DNA from: Prorocentrum cordatum
Lineage: Eukaryota > Sar > Dinophyceae > Prorocentrales > Prorocentraceae
Length of the DNA: 64,000 nucleotides
Assembly (NCBI GenBank): GCA_963575745.1
Contig: CAUYUJ010002701.1
Span: forward strand, 22,811 to 86,810
Direction of reading: 5' to 3'
Positions 29,079 through 39,443 of the stretch are shown one piece after another (positions within the stretch are counted from its first letter, which is position 1; the number at the start of each line of letters is the position of its first letter). The position numbers and the translations under genes are program-made. The notes below the pieces were generated by a model. It worked only from the letters and a program-made list of their open reading frames with translations. It made no database searches and had not been told where the DNA came from.

Positions 29079-29776
29079 GAGTCCACCTGGCACGTCGCGC
29101 GGCGCGTCCCATGGCACGTCCCTCGGCACGTCCATTGGCACGTTCCGTAGCGCGTCCCCTTGGCACGTCCCACGGTGCGTCCCCATGGCACGTCCCCTGG
29201 CACGTCGCCTGGCGCGTCCCTTGGGACGTTCCGCGGCGCGTCCTCTTGGCATGGTCCCTCTGTCGATTAATTCTGGGGCAGCTACCATCCTGAGCAGCTC
29301 GAGCTTACGCTCCAGATCAGTTCGGTGAGGACTCGGATGCCAGGGAGGACTCGATCCACAACGCTATATAGAAAACAATCGCGGCATGGCACATCGCAGT
29401 TCAGCACGGCGTAGCACAGCACAGCCCTCGGCACAGTACATCATCATCGATACATTTAGCATTGCATGTGCCCGTCGCCCAATCAGGTGTCTTTGAAATG
29501 TTACAATGCCTTACATTTCTATATTCCTTTCCGGGTTCGTGGGTCGATCATGTTCTACTGCGCTGTCCCAGCGCGTTGGGTTGCCACGAGGCAGATCCTG
29601 CAGGACCAAGATTCAGCTGCGCGTGAGAGCGACCCTTCGCCAAATTGACCTTTGGTGCGGGCCCACCAGGGCTCCCTCAGGCACTGGCCCACGCGCTTGG
29701 ATCTGGCCCCCTCCCTCCCCCGCAGCCCCCCCCCCAAGCTGCACACCAAAGGTCACCCCTACCTGCAGGGCCACCC

Positions 29777-30088
29777 CTACCTGCAGGGCCACGCCCTCCG
29801 TGCCACCGAGAGCTCATGGCAGCGTCTCCTTTCCCGATCCGCCCCAGGTTCTCCAGACACACATACCGCTACCCTTGCCTCGTTTGCGCCTCGTTGGGCC
29901 TCCTGGGAGGCCCTCGTCGCCACCGCTGGATTCGCCTCGGGAGTCTGGTCAGAAGGCACCCCAGGAGAGGGCCATGAAGCATCGGTATCGATACCGTCTG
30001 GTGCCTCAAATATCTTGCATGCCTCGCCCTGATGAGATTGGTAAGAGCGGTTTTCACAATCGTTGGCCACGATATGTTGGGGGGTCAC
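29777..30088 (-). CDS. Candidate ORF in duplication unit 1
   Basis: 104 codons with protein-like composition: MTPQHIVANDCENRSYQSHQ, GEACKIFEAPDGIDTDASWP, ANPAVATRASQEAQRGANEA. The same ORF is kept in unit 2 with a few substitutions. Contains the palindrome CGGTATCGATACCG (29983-29996). Could be an exon of an unknown protein. Confidence 0.3.
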   Translation of the reverse strand: MTPQHIVANDCENRSYQSHQGEACKIFEAPDGIDTDASWPSPGVPSDQTPEANPAVATRASQEAQRGANEARVAVCVSGEPGADRERRRCHELSVARRAWPCR

Positions 30089-30924
30089 GGCATTGTTGTG
30101 AGGTGTACGTTGATTTACCTCTCTCCTTCTTGTTCTATCTTCGAGTCGGCGACTACGAGGCGTCGGCGACTACGATGCGTAGCTCGCGACGCACACATTC
30201 GAGATCCGATGTCAAAAAGGTTGCTCCTAATGTGGTTTCCTCGCTCTCGGCCCTCCTTTCCCCCTCCTACAGTCCTTATTGGGCCCGTTCGCGTTTGAAT
30301 TTTGACGACGCCTCAGGCGGGTCTCCACGGGCATGCTCCCGCAGAAAGGCACTCGGGATTACACGCACGCCCGAGCTGCTCAAGCATGTCGTTTTCCCCG
30401 CCGCTGCGATCGCAGAAAGGCACCCGGGGTTGCACGCACACCCGGGCTGCTGACGCAGTTTTTCTGTTTACTCGACGCTTCCGCGCGCCATCCGCTGCAG
30501 GGCGGGGTGCGGCCGGGGTCTTTTCCAGCGCCTTCTGCATGCGACTTCCGCACGCAGTACCGCATCGTTTCCTCTTGCTCCTCCCGCGGCGGTGCGCGCC
30601 GGCGCAGCCGACGGGCCGGCCCGGCGATGCGTCGGCGACTACGAGGCGTAGCTCGCGACGCACACATTCGAGATCCGATGTCACAAAGGTTGCTCCTGAT
30701 GTGGTATCCTCGCTCTCGGCCCTCCTTTCCCCCTCCTCCATTCCTGCCCCCGCGGCCTCTCGTGTTCTTCATTTTGACTAAGGCCGGCAGGAGTCTGCCC
30801 GGGCATCCCCCCCGCAGAAAGGCACGACATCACGACATCACGTCCTCATGACACCTCCCATGGGGCACCTACATGGCAAGTGCGATCTATGTGATGGTGT
30901 CGCAACCGACCTCACTTACACACT

Positions 30925-31105
30925 ACACCACGCCGCACCGCACCGCACCGCACCGCACCACACCGCACCGCACACACACACGCACACACACACACACACA
31001 CCACAACACACCACACCACACCACACACACGCACACACCACACCACACACCACGCCACACAACATCACGCCACATCGCACCGTACACCACACCACGCCAC
31101 GCCAC
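30925..31105. repeat. CACCG/CA-rich microsatellite, unit 1
   Basis: ACCGC pentamers, then CA dinucleotides, then ACCAC and GCCAC repeats. Confidence 0.9.
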
Positions 31106-32010
31106 GCCACGAGATCATGACACCACCCACGGGACACGACGGGAGAGCGACATGACGACTGTGATGTCTGTGTTGATATCACAATCGACGCGCCGCTGGC
31201 GCAGCCGGCGCCGCTGGCGCAGCCGGCGCAGCCGGCTGCGCCAGCTGCGCCGGTCGCGCGCGGTCCGTGGCTGAAGTTGCTCTATTGGCTCTGTTTTGTC
31301 TACTTTATAATGTGTTATAATTTTGGGGAGTCCACCTGGCACGTCGCGCGGCGCGTCCCATGGCACGTCCCTCGGCCGTCATTGGCACGTTCCGTCAGCG
31401 CGTCCCCTTGGCACGTCCCGCGGTGCGTCCCCGTTGCACGTCCCTGGCACGTCGCCTGGCGCGTCCCTTGGGACGTTCCGCGGCGCGTCCTCCTGGCATG
31501 TCCCCCTGTCGATTAGTTCTGGGGCAGCTACCATCTGCTCAGGCAGCTCGAGCTTCAGATCCAGATCAATTCGGTCAGGACTCGGATGCCAAGAGGACTC
31601 GATCCACAACGCTATAGAGGCGAGAAACAATCGCGGCATGGCACATCGCAGTTCAGCACGGCGTAGCACAGCACAGCCCTCGGCACAGTACATCATCATC
31701 GATACTTTTAGCATTGCATGTGCCCGTCGCCCAATCAGGTGTCTTTGAAATGTTACAATGCCTTACATTTCTATTTTCCTTTCCGGGTTCGTGGGTCGAT
31801 CATGTTCTACTGCGCTGTCCCAGCGCGTTGGGCTGCCACGAGGCAGATCCTGCAGGACCAAGATTCAGCTGCGCGTGAGAGCGACCCTTCGCCAAATTGA
31901 CCTTGGGTGCGGGCCCACCAGGGCTCCCTCAGGCACTGGCCCACGCGCTTGGATCTGGCCCCCTCCCTCCCCCGCAGCCCCCCCCCCAAGCTGCACACCA
32001 AAGGTCACCC

Positions 32011-32322
32011 CTACCTGCAGGGCCACGCCCTCCGTGCCACCGAGAGCTCATGGCAGCGTCTCCTTTCCCGATCCGCCCCAGGTTTTCCAGACACACATAC
32101 CGCTACCCTTGCCTCGTTTGCGCCTCGTTGGGCCTCCTGGGAGGCCCTCGTCGCCACCGCTGGATTCGCCTCGGGAGTCTGGTCAGAAGGCACCCCAGGA
32201 GAGGGCCATGAAGCATCGGTATCGATACCGTCTGGTGCCTCAAATATCTTGCATGCCTCGCCCTGATGAGAGTGGTAAGAGCGGTTTTCACAATCGTTGG
32301 CCACGATATGTTGGGGGGTCAC
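32011..32322 (-). CDS. Candidate ORF in duplication unit 2
   Basis: Second copy of the 29777-30088 ORF, intact. Changes include Gln to His in SYHSHQ and Glu to Lys in CVSGKPG. Confidence 0.3.
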   Translation of the reverse strand: MTPQHIVANDCENRSYHSHQGEACKIFEAPDGIDTDASWPSPGVPSDQTPEANPAVATRASQEAQRGANEARVAVCVSGKPGADRERRRCHELSVARRAWPCR

Positions 32323-33159
32323 GGCATTGTTGTGAGGTGTACGTTGATTTACCTCTCTCCTTCTTGTTCTATCTTCGAGTCGGCGACTACGAGGCGTCGG
32401 CGACTACGAGGCGTAGCTCGCGACGCACACATTCGAGATCCGATGTCAAAAAGGTTGCTCCTAATGTGGTTTCCTCGCTCTCGGCCCTCCTTTCCCCCTC
32501 CTCCATTCCTGCCCCCGCGGCCTCTCGCGTTTAATTTTGACGAGGGCCGGCAGAAGTCTCCACGGGCATGCTCCCGCAGAAAGGCACTCGGGATTACACG
32601 CACGCCCGAGCTGCTCAAGCATGTCGTTTTCCCCGCCGCTGCGTTCGCAGAAAGGCACCCGGGGTTGCACGCACACCCGGGCTGCTGACGCAGTTTTTCT
32701 GTTTACTCGACGCTTCCGCGCGCCATCCGCTGCAGGGCGGGGTGCGGCCGGGGACTTTTCCAGCGCCTTCTGCATGCGACTTCCGCACGCAGTACCGCAT
32801 CGTTTCCTCTTGCTCCTCCCGCGGCGGTGCGCGCCGGCGCAGCCGACGGGCCGGCCCGGCGATTCGTCGGCGACTACGAGGCGTAGCTCGCGACGCACAC
32901 ATTCGAGATCCGATGTCAAAAAGGTTGCTCCTGATGTGGTATCCTCGCTCTCGGCCCTCCTTTCCCCCTCCTCCATTCCTGCCCCCGCGGCCTCTCGGGT
33001 TCTTCATTTTGACTAAGGCCGGCAGGAGTCTGCCCGGGCATCCCCCCCGCAGAAAGGCACGACATCACGACATCACGTCCTCATGACACCTCCCATGGGG
33101 CACCTACATGGCAAGTGCGATCTCTGTGATGGTGTCGCAACCGACCTCACTTACACACT

Positions 33160-33345
33160 CCACCACGCCGCACCGCACCGCACCGCACCGCACCACACCG
33201 CACCGCACACACACACGCACACACACACACACCACAACACACCACACCACACCACACCACACACACGCACACACCACACCACACACCACGCCACACAACA
33301 TCACGCCACATCACACCGTACCCCACACCACGCCACGCCACGCCA
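33160..33345. repeat. CACCG/CA-rich microsatellite, unit 2
   Basis: Same structure as 30925-31105 with small length changes. Confidence 0.9.
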
Positions 33346-33467
33346 CGAGATCATGACACCACCCACGGGACACGACGGGAGAGCGACATGACGACTGTGA
33401 TGTCTGTGTTGATATCACAATCGACGCGCCGCTGGCGCTGCCGGCGCCGCTGGCGCAGCCGGCGCAG

Positions 33468-33638
33468 CCGGCGCAACCAGCGCGACCGGCGCGACCGGCG
33501 CGACCGGCGCAACCGGCGCAACCGGCGCGACCGGCGCAGCTGGCGCAGCCGGCGCGACCGGCGCGACCGGCGCGCCCGGCGCGACCGGCGCGACCGGCGC
33601 AACCGGCGCAACCGGCGCGACCGGCGCAGCTGGCGCAG

Positions 33639-33687
<49 letters not shown>

Positions 33688-33691
33688 CGCA

Positions 33692-33723
<32 letters not shown>

Positions 33724-33724
33724 C
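33468..33724. repeat. 9-bp ACCGGCGCG array, second site
   Basis: Same unit as at 26862-27178, here with more GCAACCGGC and GCAGCTGGC variants and a higher-order block repeated twice (33495-33560 and 33594-33660). On the minus strand it continues a candidate exon as Val-Ala-Pro repeats. Confidence 0.95.
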
Positions 33725-33909
33725 TCCGGTTCCAGATCAGCCTCTTCTCCCCAGTTCACCCCCTTCGCCAGGCCGAGCTTTTTGTAATAGCGCCTGGTCG
33801 CCCTCTGCTGGCGGTTGTTGATCTTGTGCCGCACGAACACTCTGGCCCCGTCCTCGTGAAAAAATGGCTGAGTCGTTCCTGGCCACGGGAGGACGTAGTC
33901 AGCATTGAA
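33725..33909 (-). CDS. Candidate exon, unknown protein
   Basis: Acceptor ccctctgcag. Encodes [60 protein letters not shown] and PEP, then runs into the (Val-Ala-Pro)n frame of the array. Strong protein-like composition; no family recognised. The real end may be a donor at the array edge. Confidence 0.5.
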
Positions 33910-33987
33910 CTGCAGAGGGTGGCTCTGGCGCTTTCAGCCGACCGATGTCACGGTGGCGGCCATCTGAACATGTTTCGCTACCTGGAA

Positions 33988-34312
33988 TTTTGGGATGCGT
34001 TTCAGTCCGAGTATCTTGATCCAAGCCCGCAGCGCGTGAACCATCACACTTGGAATGAGAAGTCGGCTTAGCCCAAGAGGGCTCCAGAGAACTGGAATGT
34101 GAAACGCCTGAATCTGAATATCTCAGGCACGACGTGGGTGGATCAAGAAACCTGGAATGCGGGAAACGCCTCAGTCCAGTACCGTGTCCTGGAATGTGAA
34201 CTCAGTCCGAGCATCTTGACACATGCCCGCACTGGGTGGATCAAGATTCCTCGAATGTGAACAAGCCTCAGTCCGAGTATCTTGATCCAAGCCTCCAAGC
34301 CCGCATACTGAG
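33988..34312. repeat. Palindromic repeat units
   Basis: Recurring CAGTCCGAGTATCTTGATCC and GTGGATCAAGA; TCTTGATCC...GGATCAAGA arms can pair. TGGAATGTGAAACGCCT recurs between them. Confidence 0.65.
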
Positions 34313-34699
34313 AAGGCGAAACGGCTTCAAATGTTCAGACGGCCATAACCATGATATCGGCAGCGGTTGGGTTGGGCATTTGGGGGCCTCCTCTGGGCTG
34401 GGTGGCTTTCGATGGCCTCTGCTGCGTTTCAGGGCCAGGGTCATCTGCGAAATAGCTTGGCGCCTCCCAGGGGTCTCAGGGCCAGCTCAGAACCGCGAAA
34501 ACAACATTCAGATGACCGCGTCCGTTTGAACGCGCGCTGGCCCTTCATGGGTCCGTCTCGGACCCGTTCCAGAGCCAACTGAAATTGATTGGAGCCTCTT
34601 GGGGTCCTCGTCAGGGCCTCGCAACCGACACCTCATGTGCTGTCTGGCATCATCCAGAGCAGCCGCGCGGGGCCGCCTCTCCTCGCTCCCGGCCCCTTT
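34313..34699. other. No gene called
   Basis: Sequence between two candidate exons, probably intron. It has GGGCATTTGGGGGCCTCCTC-type repeats related to the dispersed CTTGGGGCC family. Confidence 0.4.
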
Positions 34700-34833
34700 G
34701 CTTGGCTCGCACCAGAGCCCGCCCCTGGGCCGCCCAATGGCGGCGCCTGCGCGCGCAGCACGGCGCCCTCCTTGCCCGGGTGGCGGTTCTCGTAGCTGGA
34801 GAAGCCGCCGTCGAAGGCGCCGGGCGACCCCAG
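34700..34833 (-). CDS. Candidate upstream exon of same gene
   Basis: After a cactgaccag acceptor, the minus frame encodes LGSPGAFDGGFSSYENRHPG, KEGAVLRAQAPPLGG and a Gly/Ser-rich end. It lies 5' of the 33725-33909 exon on the same strand. The 3' boundary is not fixed. Confidence 0.4.
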
Positions 34834-34988
34834 CTGGTCAGTGGCCCCAGCCTATCGGGAGAGGAGGGGGGGGCCAACCTGGTAGTGGGCAGAAGCTTTA
34901 CTTGCGCAGAAGGCCAACACAGGCCATTTAAGCAAGAAAGGAATGCAAATTCCTAATGTCGGCCCGCAAACACCAACCATATGCAGCT

Positions 34989-35676
34989 GTGAGTACCGCG
35001 TTGTGGTACCGCTCTCGGTGGAACCCTCTATGGGGCCACGATCCTCGTAAAGGGTGTGCCGAAATGGGCGGGGGGGCGCATGCAAAACCTGCTGCTGGGG
35101 CCTTTGGTGGAGGTGGAGCTCCCTATGGAGCCACGATCCTCGTGAAGAGTGTGCCCAAATGAGTGGGGAGACGCATGCAATCCCTGCCGCTGGGGCCTTC
35201 GTTGGAGCTCTGAGCTCCCTATGGGGCCACGATCCTCGTGGGGGGTGTGCCACAATGGGCGGGGGGACCAATGCAAACCCTGCCGCCGGGGCTTTCGGTG
35301 GAGCTACGTATGGGGCCACAATCCTCGGGAGGGGTGTGCCGACATGGGTGGGGGGGCACATGCAAACCTTGCCGCTGGGGCCTTCGGTGGAGCTCCCCGT
35401 GGGGCCACGATCCTCGCGAGGGGTGTGCCGACATGGGCGGGGGGACGCATGCAATCCCTGCCGCTGGGGCCTTCGGTGGAGCTCCCTATGGGGCCACGAT
35501 CCTCGTGAGGCTCGTGAGGGGTGCGCCGACATGGTGGAAATGCGGCGAGCAGAAGCAGGAGTGGGAGAAGGGAAGAGGGGGAGGAGAGGAGGGAGGGGGC
35601 AGCGGGGGGAGGAGGAGGTGAAGCGCGTTTTTTTTTTGTTTTTTTCAAAAAAAAAAACGAAGACCCAACGCCACAG
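34989..35676 (+). mobile_element. Introner-like intron, family 1 (688 bp)
   Basis: Starts GTGAGTACCGCGTTGTGG, carries about six ~90-bp tandem units (CGATCCTCGTGAGGGGTGTG; GCCGCTGGGGCCTTCGGTGG), then the tail GCGGCGAGCAGAAGCAGGAG and ends GACCCAACGCCACAG. Ends and units match the minus-strand intron 6795-7153. ATATGCAGCT precedes both donors. Confidence 0.75.
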
Positions 35677-35773
35677 CATGGTCAAGGTTGGGAAACTCTC
35701 TTGCCACCTGAAACCTTTTGAGGCCAACCACCTGGTAGTGGGCAAGAGCTGGACCAAGGGATCACGGCAGGAA
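35677..35773 (+). CDS. Candidate exon after introner, unknown
   Basis: Bounded by cgccacag and a GT donor (caggaa|gtaaag). Encodes MVKVGKLSCHLKPFEANHLV and VGKSWTKGSRQE. The upstream sequence 34850-34930 has a similar GANLVVGRSF segment. No family recognised. Confidence 0.45.
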
Positions 35774-35833
35774 GTAAAGGGTGCGATGTGGAATGTCTGC
35801 GCCTTGACGTTCGAGCTCGCGCGGAGCCCCCAA

Positions 35834-35893
35834 GAGGCGGGTCAGCAACCGATCAAACGTTCGCTAGCGGACGTTTGAAGACTGACCCGCCTC
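35834..35893. repeat. 60-bp nested palindrome
   Basis: Outer arms GAGGCGGGTCAG / CTGACCCGCCTC are perfect. Inner TCAAACGTTCGCTAGCGGACGTTTGA-type sequence, centred on GCTAGC, is a near-perfect palindrome. Confidence 0.8.
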
Positions 35894-36700
35894 GAGGAAG
35901 GACAGCACTTGCTCAAACGTCGGGCGTGTCACTTCGACATTGGAAGTCCAAAAGCGTGGCCTCCTCCACCTCAGCACCTCCACCTCCACCCCCGTCTCCC
36001 GCAGCCTTGAGGCTGGCGGTCAGCGCGGCGATCGGGCCCGACGACGTCGAGGCCGCCGCAGCTGCGTCGCGGCCGAGACCTGGCGGGCGGGGGACTCCAG
36101 CAACGAGCAGGGGCCGAGAAGGGCAGCACGCATCAGCGGCGAAGGGGGACGAGGATGACGAGGATCAGGAGACGGACGAGAGGAAGGGATAGATGTCGGG
36201 AAGGAGGAGGAGGAGGAAGAAGAGGGAGAAAAGGAGAAGGAGAGGAGAGGAGGAGGAGCGATGACAGATGGAAGAGGAGACGGAGGAGAAGTAAGGAGAG
36301 ATGAGAGATAGAGGAGGAGCTTGCAGGAAAAAGGAGGGGAGGAGAGGAGGGTAGGAGTAGGGATGCACAGCCGGCGCAGCCGACTGATGGAAACGCGTTG
36401 AAGGAGGGCTGGATAGAGGTGCACTTTCCTTGTCAGTTGCCCAGGCGGGGGGCCAGCCGACTTGTCTGACTTGTCTAGACTCGGACGCGCGATCCGAAAG
36501 CCGAGCGCAGGGCAGCCAGCAGACCTGTACTGCCCGCCAGCCAGCTCCAAGCGAAGCACTATCCTCCTATCCTCCCTATCGCCGCCCTCCTCCGCTCTCC
36601 TTCTCCCACCCGCCGCCCTCCTCCGATTCGTATCGGCATTTCTCCATCCACTCACCTCCTCACTGGCGGGCCTCGTCCACGTTTGGGACCGAGGGCTCAC
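35894..36700. other. No gene recognised
   Basis: An Ala-rich plus ORF to 36192 (ALRLAVSAAIGPDDVEAAAA) could be an exon but is not supported further. A GGA-rich tract lies at 36185-36360. Confidence 0.4.
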
Positions 36701-37680
36701 TCACAAGGACCTCTGGCGCTTGATCGCCCGAGCGCGCTTCCTGGCGACTTCGGCAGCTGCCTCGGCCTCCTCTGAAACCAAAGCAGGGGTCAGTGCAGAG
36801 TCGATGCGCGGGCAAGGGGCAGCCGGGAATGCGATGTCACCAGACTGCTCAGGCACGTGCACTACCAGCAACCATCGATAACGATACACAATGGCGAACA
36901 CAACTGACCCGATAGAATTAACGTGCATTGCATTGCCTAGCTCGCAGAGCATAGAGTTCCGCGTGCGATAAGGAAAAGAGTTGGTAGAAACCCTGGTGAA
37001 TTGGCAGTCGGCACCGTGATACATCCTAACAGCTTCTGGGGTCACTGGGAAGCCCATCGACAAAAACGTCTCGAGTGGCGTCAACCACCTCTCGAGCTCA
37101 GCCATCCACGTGATCCCCATCCCCCTGCGCAGGGTATGTAAGGGGCCCGTGACTGAGCTGTTCACTTGCTTCTTGATGGTTTGCCCCAGATCCCAATTGC
37201 GGCCAGGCAGCTGCTTCGAGAACTGTTCGAGCCGCTCGCGTTCGGTCAAAGTCAAAGCGTACTTCCACGAGCCGTGCGGGTCGTTGAACTTGTCGCCTGC
37301 TCGGTGCCTCGCTTTCACGTCTGTTCTCGAAACCGCCCATTCGTACTCTTCTGCCAATTCCTCCTCTGAGCTCACGCAGTACGACGAAGGTGAGTACCCG
37401 CAGCCTCGAGCGATGCAGCGGTCGATGAACTCTTGCATGGACATGTGGGGTCCCCGGGGAGGCGGCACATTCAAGCCCTCGAGGGGGCCCACCACGAACT
37501 GGCGAGGCCGGCGCGTGCTCCAGCCTTGGTCGCAGGCGTTGAGAGCCACGCGTTCGAGGGAGTAGTGTCCCCCGAGAGCCCGCCGGTACTCGTCATCGCC
37601 TTGCTGCGGAACGCACTCGAAGATCACCGTGGGTTCCTCGGGTCGGCGGTTGAAAGACGTGGCCCTGAGGGATGGTCTAA
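36701..37680 (-). CDS. C5-cytosine DNA methyltransferase-like, 3' exon
   Basis: Motifs of the C5-methyltransferase fold are in order. IFECVPQ fits motif VI (ENV; the central Asn is Cys here). TRRPRQFVVG fits motif VIII (QxRxR). A ~130-residue target-recognition-like region follows with GPLHTLRRG. RWLTPLETFLSMGFP fits motif IX (RxLTxxE...xGFP), and ELGNAMHVNSIG fits motif X (GNA). The protein ends with a basic patch, ARKRARAIKRQR, that may be a nuclear signal. The acceptor is near 37670 (ccctcag) or 37645. It would methylate cytosine in DNA using S-adenosylmethionine. Confidence 0.65.
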
Positions 37681-37727
37681 GAACGAAGGGCCTTTAATCA
37701 TGTAAATCTATCCTGAGGCCTAACCCT

Positions 37728-37761
37728 GGGGCCCCATCCCTCAGGGCCCACATCTTTGAAC
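37728..37761. repeat. Family E element end in methyltransferase intron
   Basis: GGGGCCCCATCCCTCA and CATCTTTGAAC match 10541-10574. Confidence 0.55.
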
Positions 37762-37879
37762 AGCCGACCGAAATTACCAGAGGGAGGAGCACTAGGGGCA
37801 AGGGGGAGAACGGGGAGTCTAAGGTCACGGGGCCCAGGGGCAGGAGAGGGGGAGGGGGCTCGCCCAAAGAGCAGGTTCA

Positions 37880-38640
37880 GTCGCAATGGTATTTGGCGCC
37901 CTTTTTGAGTCAGCCAGTCCAAGAGATCGAGTCGCTGCCGCAATCCTATCCATAGTACATTGTAGCCTTCTCCTTCTCGAGAGCCGTGGCTGCCGAAAGT
38001 GGAGTCATGCACGCATGGAAACCCACTGCAATGGACATGGGTGCGAGATGAACTGCAGTACCCCCCGCATTTCAAACACCAGAGCCTCTTGGTCCGAGTT
38101 GGGTTTGATAGAATCAATCGTCTCCTGGCGTCGACATCTGTCAGCGGGAGCTTTGCCGGCTGGTCTCGCACACGGGGTGTTAGTACTTCATACCAGTCTT
38201 GAAAAGCATGACGTGGGGCATGAGGTCCACTGTGGAGCATTTCTTCCATGGCCTTCCCGTCTTTCTCGATAACCCAATCGGACGCGACCGAGTATCCCAA
38301 AATGGTCCCAACAACCCTCGCACTCAAGTCGAAAGTCATAATCCCTGAGCAGCCCGACGATACCGTGAGGAGGCGGTGCATGCGGTGCCCGTCGGTGCAA
38401 TCAGCCATGTGCCCGCACAGAGCATCAGCTTCATCTTTGCCGTGGGTCGCCCACATCAGAGATGACTGAACCGATGCGCATGTGATGGGCATCTGGGGCC
38501 CCTCAGCTGGGGCCCGAGAAGGGCTGGCAGCCTCAATCTGACCGCAACGCCCGTTCAGCAAGCGACTGCAGTTCGACCCGAAACGGCAACGGACGGTGGG
38601 ATCTGATGGGTTCGTACGGAATAATATCCCATGATCACGG
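37880..38640 (-). CDS. C5-cytosine DNA methyltransferase-like, 5' exon
   Basis: LLTVSSGCSGIMTFDLSARV fits motif I (FxGxGG, S-adenosylmethionine site). HVHCSGFPCVHDSTFGSHGS fits motif IV, with the catalytic Cys in GFPC and the usual Ser/Gly after it. Upstream is a Cys-containing stretch (VRCRFGSNCSRLLNGRCGQI). The frame is open to 38759, so the start is unknown. Together with 36701-37680 this gives motifs I, IV, VI, VIII, IX and X in order. Dinoflagellates are known to carry expanded C5-methyltransferases, some inside retrotransposons; no reverse transcriptase is visible nearby. Confidence 0.65.
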
Positions 38641-38699
38641 CGGGTACCACACGACGAAAGAGACAGGGGGGAGGAGTCCGTAGCCCTTGGCTCAAGCCA

Positions 38700-39130
38700 T
38701 TGCGATTGACTCCTTCTCGGGGCCTTTCTTGGGGCCCTCCTGGAGTTGTTTGTTCTCACTCACCCTTGCCTGGCCGAGCCGTTCTCTCTTCAATGGGCTC
38801 TCATCCGCCAACATTGGGACCTCCTGGAGTTTACTTGGGATCTCCAAGAAGGCACCAAGAGGGCTCCAAGAGGGCCCCGAGAGGGGCCCCCCTGCTGTCA
38901 AGGACGGGGGCCGCCATCGTGACAGTAGGGGCGCCATCTTGGTGCCTTTCTTGGTGCCCTCCTGGGGCCTTCTTGTGACCCATCAGGAAGCCTCCCAGGG
39001 CTCCGAGAAGGCCCCAAGAGAGCTCCAAGAGGGCCCCGGGAGGAGCCCCCCTGCTGTCACGGACGAGAGTCGCCATCTTGACAGCAGGGTGGCCCTCTAG
39101 AGGCCTTTCTTGGAGCCCTCCTGACAAGTA
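38700..39130. repeat. CCAAGAGGGC / CTTGGTGCC repeat block
   Basis: Tandem, partly inverted units: GGCCCCGAGAGGGGCCCC, CCCCTGCTGTCA and GCCATCTTG recur at ~170-bp spacing. Confidence 0.75.
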
Positions 39131-39443
39131 TGACTTGTCACTTCTCGGTCCGCCGAATGATTGTGCCGGCTGGTGTTGTGGAGTTGATTTCCAGGAGTTG
39201 CCTTGCCTTGCTTTGCCTATGTTCATGCTCTCCTCATTCCTCCACTCTCCGTCTCTCCGTCCACCCTGATCCCTCACCCTGATCTCCCCAGAAATGCCCG
39301 ACAACATTCGACACCTTATGGCTGGCATACGAAAAGAAAAATGATCCCGCACCCGTCTCTCCCTCTCCCTCCTGCGCGCCATGGGACGACGGACAGTGAC
39401 GGACGCTTAGGCGCCCTGTCAGTGCCGCCTATGACCTTTATAA
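39131..39443. other. No gene seen
   Basis: Short unique stretch between repeat blocks; no protein-like ORF. Confidence 0.5.

Larger units (their letters stand above)
29079..31327 (+). repeat. 2.25-kb tandem duplication, unit 1
   Basis: Both units begin GAGTCCACCTGGCACGTCGC and match to near 31190/33430, offset 2252 then 2235 after an 18-bp deletion in unit 2. Inside each unit, a module with CGCGACGCACACATTCGAGA is present twice. Confidence 0.9.
31328..33467 (+). repeat. 2.25-kb tandem duplication, unit 2
   Basis: Follows unit 1 directly. At its 3' end the GCCGGCGCAGCCGGCGC sequence runs into the ACCGGCGCG array, whereas unit 1 ends in unrelated sequence. Confidence 0.9.
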
